Assembly (NCBI GenBank): GCA_030666075.1
Contig: DAOUYN010000019.1
Location: forward strand, 1 to 9,260
Origin: Actinomycetes bacterium
GTDB taxonomy: Bacteria; Actinomycetota; Aquicultoria; CAJVYJ01; JAUVQD01
Length of the DNA stretch: 9,260 bases
Direction: 5' to 3'
The notes beneath the pieces were generated by a model, which saw only the letters and a list, made by a program, of their open reading frames with translations, was not told the origin of the DNA and did not search any database. Of this stretch, positions 6,462 to 9,260 are shown in pieces. A program made the translations under genes and the position numbers. Position 1 is the stretch's first letter. Every line of letters starts with the position of its first letter.

Positions 6462-7718
6462 ATGCCGAGATATCAGCTGGACAAGTGGACTGACCTGTAT
6501 GCCAATCGGGCTTCCCTGCTCAGGTCCTCGGCCATTCGAGACCTGCTCAGTGTCACCGAGCGAGAAGACATCATCTCTTTGGCCGGCGGCAATCCTTATA
6601 CCAAAGATTTCAAGATGAATAAGATAGTCGAGGCGACGACCGAGACGATGCTCAGTCACGGGAACGCCGCCTTGCAGTACGGTTCCTCCGAGGGTCAGGT
6701 CGGGCTGAAGAAACATATCCGCGCCCTGATGGCCACAGAGAACATCATGGTCGATGGGGAGGACTTTATCGTCACCGGCGGCTCTCAGCAGGGACTTGAT
6801 ATCCTCGGCAAGGTCTTTATCGAGCCGGGCGATGTGGTGCTTATGGAGGCCCCGAGTTACTTGGGCGCGCTTAGCGCTTTCGCCGGCTATGAGCCGCGGA
6901 TAGTGAGTATTCCTCTCGACGAGCACGGGCTGGTCGTTTCGGAATTGGAGGAGCGCCTTGAAGAACTCGCGGCCGAGGGGATCAAGCCCAAGTTTCTATA
7001 TACCGTGCCCAACTTTCACAACCCGGCCGGCGTCACTATGAGCTTAGAGCGGCGGCATAGGGTGATAGAGCTCTCGCAGGCGCATCAGTTGCTTCTGATC
7101 GAAGACAATCCATACGGGCGCCTCCGGTTCGAGGGTGACGATCTTCCGTCACTTCGAGAACTCGACGAGAACGTCGTCTATTTGAGCACATTCTCGAAGA
7201 TACTTTCTCCGGGTATTCGTCTCGGTTGGTTGGCGGCGCCGCACCCGATTCTCGAGAAGATCATCTTTGCTAAGCAGGCTGCCGATCTATGTTCGCCGAC
7301 GTTCACCCAAAGGATAGTCGACGAGTTCTTTAAGCAGAACGACTTGGAGGACTACATCGCCCAGCTGGTCCAGACGTACAGGCGCCGGCGGGATGCGATG
7401 TTAGAGAGCTTAGATGAGTTCTTCCCTGATGAAGCGGAATGGACGCGCCCGGAAGGCGGGTTCTTTCTATGGGTGAAGCTCCCTGAATTCATTGACACGA
7501 CAGAGATGCTGGCCGATGCCATCTCGCAAAAAGTCGCCTTCATTCCCGGGCGCGCTTTCTTCGCCGACGGCCGCGGGGCCAACTTCATGAGGTTGGCTTT
7601 TTGCTTTCCGAACGAGGAAGAGATCCACGAAGGTATCCGGCGCCTGTCGGACGTTGTCAAGGATCAGATTACCCTTTACCATTCGGTTGCCGGAAATCTG
7701 AAGCTCAAGAGCGAGTAG
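6462..7718 (+). CDS. Fold-type I PLP-dependent aminotransferase (class I/II, 2-aminoadipate-transaminase/MocR-like group)
   Basis: A 418-aa protein. The ATG at 6462 is preferred because GGAAGG stands five bases before it; the frame also opens with a TTG at 6423 without a site. Visible motifs are LAGGNP (40-45), NPAG with PLP-contacting N187, EDNPYG with D215 (pyridine nitrogen) and Y218, STFSKILSPGIRLGW with the Schiff-base K246 and phosphate-binding R253, and FMRLAF with R377, expected to bind the substrate carboxylate. The set is complete, so an active cytoplasmic enzyme is expected. The sequence style (LAGG...SEGQVGLK...TVPNFHNPAGVTMS) fits the group containing LysN 2-aminoadipate, valine and aromatic aminotransferases. 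There is no DNA-binding domain, so it is not a MocR regulator. Substrate cannot be read from the sequence. The gene lies 40 bases after the YggT-like gene and 12 before ddl, so the three are probably one transcript. Confidence 0.9.
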   Translation: MPRYQLDKWTDLYANRASLLRSSAIRDLLSVTEREDIISLAGGNPYTKDFKMNKIVEATTETMLSHGNAALQYGSSEGQVGLKKHIRALMATENIMVDGEDFIVTGGSQQGLDILGKVFIEPGDVVLMEAPSYLGALSAFAGYEPRIVSIPLDEHGLVVSELEERLEELAAEGIKPKFLYTVPNFHNPAGVTMSLERRHRVIELSQAHQLLLIEDNPYGRLRFEGDDLPSLRELDENVVYLSTFSKILSPGIRLGWLAAPHPILEKIIFAKQAADLCSPTFTQRIVDEFFKQNDLEDYIAQLVQTYRRRRDAMLESLDEFFPDEAEWTRPEGGFFLWVKLPEFIDTTEMLADAISQKVAFIPGRAFFADGRGANFMRLAFCFPNEEEIHEGIRRLSDVVKDQITLYHSVAGNLKLKSE

Positions 7719-7730
7719 CGAGGTAGAATA

Positions 7731-8666
7731 GTGGGAAAGAAAGTCGCGGTCTTGATGGGAGGCCGTTCGCTCGAAAGGGAAGTTTCTCTCAAAAGCGGGC
7801 ATCGCGTCTGCGAAGCGCTGGCCGCCAAGGGCTACGAGCAGTTCTCTTTGGATATCGATGAGCGGATGGTCGACAATCTGGTCGCCGCCGACCCCGATGT
7901 CGCTTACATTGCTCTACACGGCAAGTATGGCGAAGACGGGACGGTCCAAGGCCTGCTGGAATTGCTAGGCATTCCATATACGGGACCTGGAGTCTATGCC
8001 AATATCGTCAGTTTCGACAAAGTTCTGGCTAAGGAGATCCTGGTCCGTCATTCAATACCTACGCCCCGCTGGCTCACTTTGAGCGCCGCCTCATTCAAGG
8101 AGATGGGAGCTGCCGGCGCTCTCAATAAAGCGATCGACCTTTTGGGGTTACCGATGGTCGTCAAGCCGGCTGGCCAAGGCTCGGCGCTCGGGATCAAGAT
8201 CGTCCACAAAGCCGAGGACTTACCAAAAGCGTTGATCGGGGCCTTAAGTTACGATGATAAGGTCCTGCTGGAGCAGTATATCGACGGGGTCGAGTTGACC
8301 GTCAGCATCCTAGGCAACGAGCCCGCGGTCGCATTGCCGGTCATTGAGATCGTCACGCAAAAAGAGTTCTTTGATTTCGAATCGATGTATCGGATGGGCG
8401 CGACCGATTATTTCGTACCGGCCCGGTTGACGGAAGAAGAGGCCGAGGCGGTCAAGTCCCTCTCATTGAGCGTCCATGAGGCCCTCGGTTGCCGGGATGT
8501 CTCCCGGATCGATCTGATCATGGCGGAAGGCACGCCATATGTGCTCGAGCTGAATACCAGCCCGGGTATGACGGAAACAAGTCTCCTGCCGATGGCGGCC
8601 GCCGCCGCCGGCATCGCCTTTGATGACCTCGTCGATCAGCTGGTACAGACCGCGCTTGAGCGCTAA
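7731..8666 (+). CDS. ddl: D-alanine--D-alanine ligase
   Basis: A 311-aa ATP-grasp enzyme, a length normal for DdlB-type ligases. It starts with GTG at 7731, GAGGT lies about seven bases upstream, and the gap to the aminotransferase is 12 bases. It joins two D-Ala with ATP for peptidoglycan stem peptides in the cytoplasm. Motifs: GGRSLEREVSLKSG with E15; HGKYGEDGTVQG with H63; KPAGQGSALG with ATP-contacting K145 and S151; R259, D261, E273 and N275 (metal and substrate site) in RIDLI...YVLELNTSPGMT. In the omega loop, FDFESMY puts Met219 where most family members have Lys (E. coli DdlB K215) before the conserved Tyr (Y220 here). There is no VanA-like His, so D-lactate specificity is not implied. 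The remaining signature residues are intact and I expect normal D-Ala-D-Ala activity, with the omega loop as the one oddity. Confidence 0.96.
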   Translation: MGKKVAVLMGGRSLEREVSLKSGHRVCEALAAKGYEQFSLDIDERMVDNLVAADPDVAYIALHGKYGEDGTVQGLLELLGIPYTGPGVYANIVSFDKVLAKEILVRHSIPTPRWLTLSAASFKEMGAAGALNKAIDLLGLPMVVKPAGQGSALGIKIVHKAEDLPKALIGALSYDDKVLLEQYIDGVELTVSILGNEPAVALPVIEIVTQKEFFDFESMYRMGATDYFVPARLTEEEAEAVKSLSLSVHEALGCRDVSRIDLIMAEGTPYVLELNTSPGMTETSLLPMAAAAAGIAFDDLVDQLVQTALER

Positions 8667-8673
8667 TCGGCGG

Positions 8674-8703
8674 TTGGCTTTTCCCGCCACTAACAGCTAA
8701 TAT
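8674..8703 (+). promoter_or_regulatory. Probable promoter for the YtxH-type gene
   Basis: TTGGCT (8674-8679) and TAATAT (8698-8703) are 18 bases apart and lie in the 83-base gap after ddl. The predicted start near 8710 gives a leader of about 40 bases containing the GGAGG site. This suggests that the gene is transcribed on its own, although read-through from ddl is possible because no clear terminator lies between. Confidence 0.5.
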
Positions 8704-8749
8704 ACAATTTGGTTACAAAGCTCTTCTATCGCACTTGGAGGTGCTACTC

Positions 8750-9124
8750 ATGAGCAACAGATTTTCCGTTTTTTTGACCGGTGGTCTTGTCGGTCTCGCA
8801 GTCGGGGTGCTTTTCGCTCCGCGCCCGGGCCAGGAGACGCGGGATGAATTAAGAAAGAGGGCCGACGATCTGATCGATCAAGGACGCGGGTCCTATGAGG
8901 TCCAGCGCGAGCGGGTTCTAGAGGCCGTCGATGTCGGCAGAGAAACCGCCCTCGAACGGACCGAGAACCTTAAGGTGAAGATCAACGAGACCAAAGATAA
9001 GCTCAAGGCCCAGGTCGATGCCGCCGCGGAATCCGCGCGCGAGAAGATGAACGCCGCTGCCGACAAGGTCACCGACATCAAAGAAGTCGTTAGCGACGAG
9101 CCGAAGGCCGAACCTCAAGAATAG
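8750..9124 (+). CDS. YtxH-domain protein with long amphipathic C-terminal helix
   Basis: A 124-aa protein starting at ATG 8750, with GGAGG eight bases upstream; an in-frame ATG 15 bases earlier overlaps the site region and is less likely. The N-terminus MSNRFSVFLTGGLVGLAVGVLFAPRPGQETRDELRKR is the YtxH signature: a Gly-rich short transmembrane helix (about 8-25) ending in LFAP-x-x-G-x-E-x-R. The rest (about 30-115) is an alternating charged/Ala-rich helical stretch with repeated K/E and A pairs (KLKAQVDAAAESAREKMNAA), likely a coiled coil or a surface-binding amphipathic helix, similar in appearance to LEA/apolipoprotein-like proteins. B. subtilis YtxH belongs to the general stress response; its biochemical role is not established. 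The present protein is probably membrane-tethered with the tail in the cytoplasm. Confidence 0.85.
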   Translation: MSNRFSVFLTGGLVGLAVGVLFAPRPGQETRDELRKRADDLIDQGRGSYEVQRERVLEAVDVGRETALERTENLKVKINETKDKLKAQVDAAAESAREKMNAAADKVTDIKEVVSDEPKAEPQE

Positions 9125-9260
9125 AGCGTTACCCCAGCTAGCATAGGCTGTCTAGCTTGACGGAACAAGGCGCGCCTGCCACAATCTTGTGTGACTATAG
9201 CGGGTCGTGACCCGCCCTTAGGCGCGTGGTATTTTGTTTCATAAGGCAGTGCAATCCATA
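9125..9260. other. 136-base end region without a supported gene
   Basis: No convincing coding region is seen. It holds an inverted repeat AGCTAG-N10-CTAGCT (9136-9157), a palindrome AGGCGCGCCT (9168-9177), and a hairpin GCGGGT-CGTG-ACCCGC (9200-9215). A possible rightward promoter, TTGACG (9157-9162) and CACAAT (9180-9185) at 17 bases, could serve a gene outside the window. The T-rich TATTTTGTTT (9230-9239) lies too far after the hairpin to make a classic terminator. Confidence 0.4.

Noticed and set aside
6288..6926. 212-codon leftward open frame opposite the aminotransferase start
   Set aside because: It overlaps two genes with clear family motifs on the other strand and its own protein has no recognised features.
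8669..8688. GGCGG...CCGCC hairpin after ddl as a terminator
   Set aside because: The stem is only five base pairs with a ten-base loop and no T run follows; it overlaps the likely promoter of the next gene.

Overview
The window looks like an ordinary chromosomal stretch from an anaerobic or microaerophilic bacterium of medium to moderately high GC content. It carries housekeeping genes (lon, ddl, a phoH2-type gene), two small acidic single-cluster ferredoxins with an Asp in place of one cluster Cys, and clear AGGAG-type ribosome binding sites. The YtxH protein, the secreted barrel protein resembling actinobacterial DUF6049-like proteins, and the codon usage fit a deep-branching Actinobacteriota or another Gram-positive-type lineage. 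That placement is an inference and was not tested. No mobile element, CRISPR array, rRNA or tRNA was seen.

Layout. Positions 1-2660, minus strand: the 5' part of a PIN-PhoH (PhoH2-type) gene, cut by the window edge, then, further upstream on the same strand, a two-gene unit of a 122-aa single-pass membrane protein and a 643-aa secreted, C-terminally anchored barrel protein, overlapping by 4 bases. Positions 2661-2886: a divergent control region with a TATAAT box for the leftward unit, an extended -10 for rightward lon, and a perfect inverted repeat GGTCAA-N7-TTGACC between them. Positions 2887-5250: lon. Positions 5324-5816: two paralogous ferredoxin genes (about 67% identical) facing each other across a strong hairpin. 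Positions 6002-8666: a compact rightward group of a YggT-like membrane protein, a fold-type I PLP aminotransferase and D-Ala-D-Ala ligase, with gaps of 40 and 12 bases. Positions 8750-9124: a YtxH-type protein with its own likely promoter. The last 136 bases hold no supported gene.

How it fits together. Lon is the ATP-dependent quality-control protease. The ferredoxins would serve low-potential electron transfer. Ddl makes the D-Ala-D-Ala end of peptidoglycan stems, and the adjacent YggT-like, YtxH and secreted barrel proteins also point to the cell envelope, without proving a shared pathway.

The observations most worth a second look are: (1) the 643-aa gene apparently lacks any ATG/GTG/TTG at its proper start, with a perfect GGAGG placed 7 bases before an ATC; (2) the inverted repeat over the lon promoter; (3) the convergent pair of Asp-type ferredoxins; (4) a Lys-to-Met change in the omega loop of Ddl. 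I did not find a clearly new multi-gene system.
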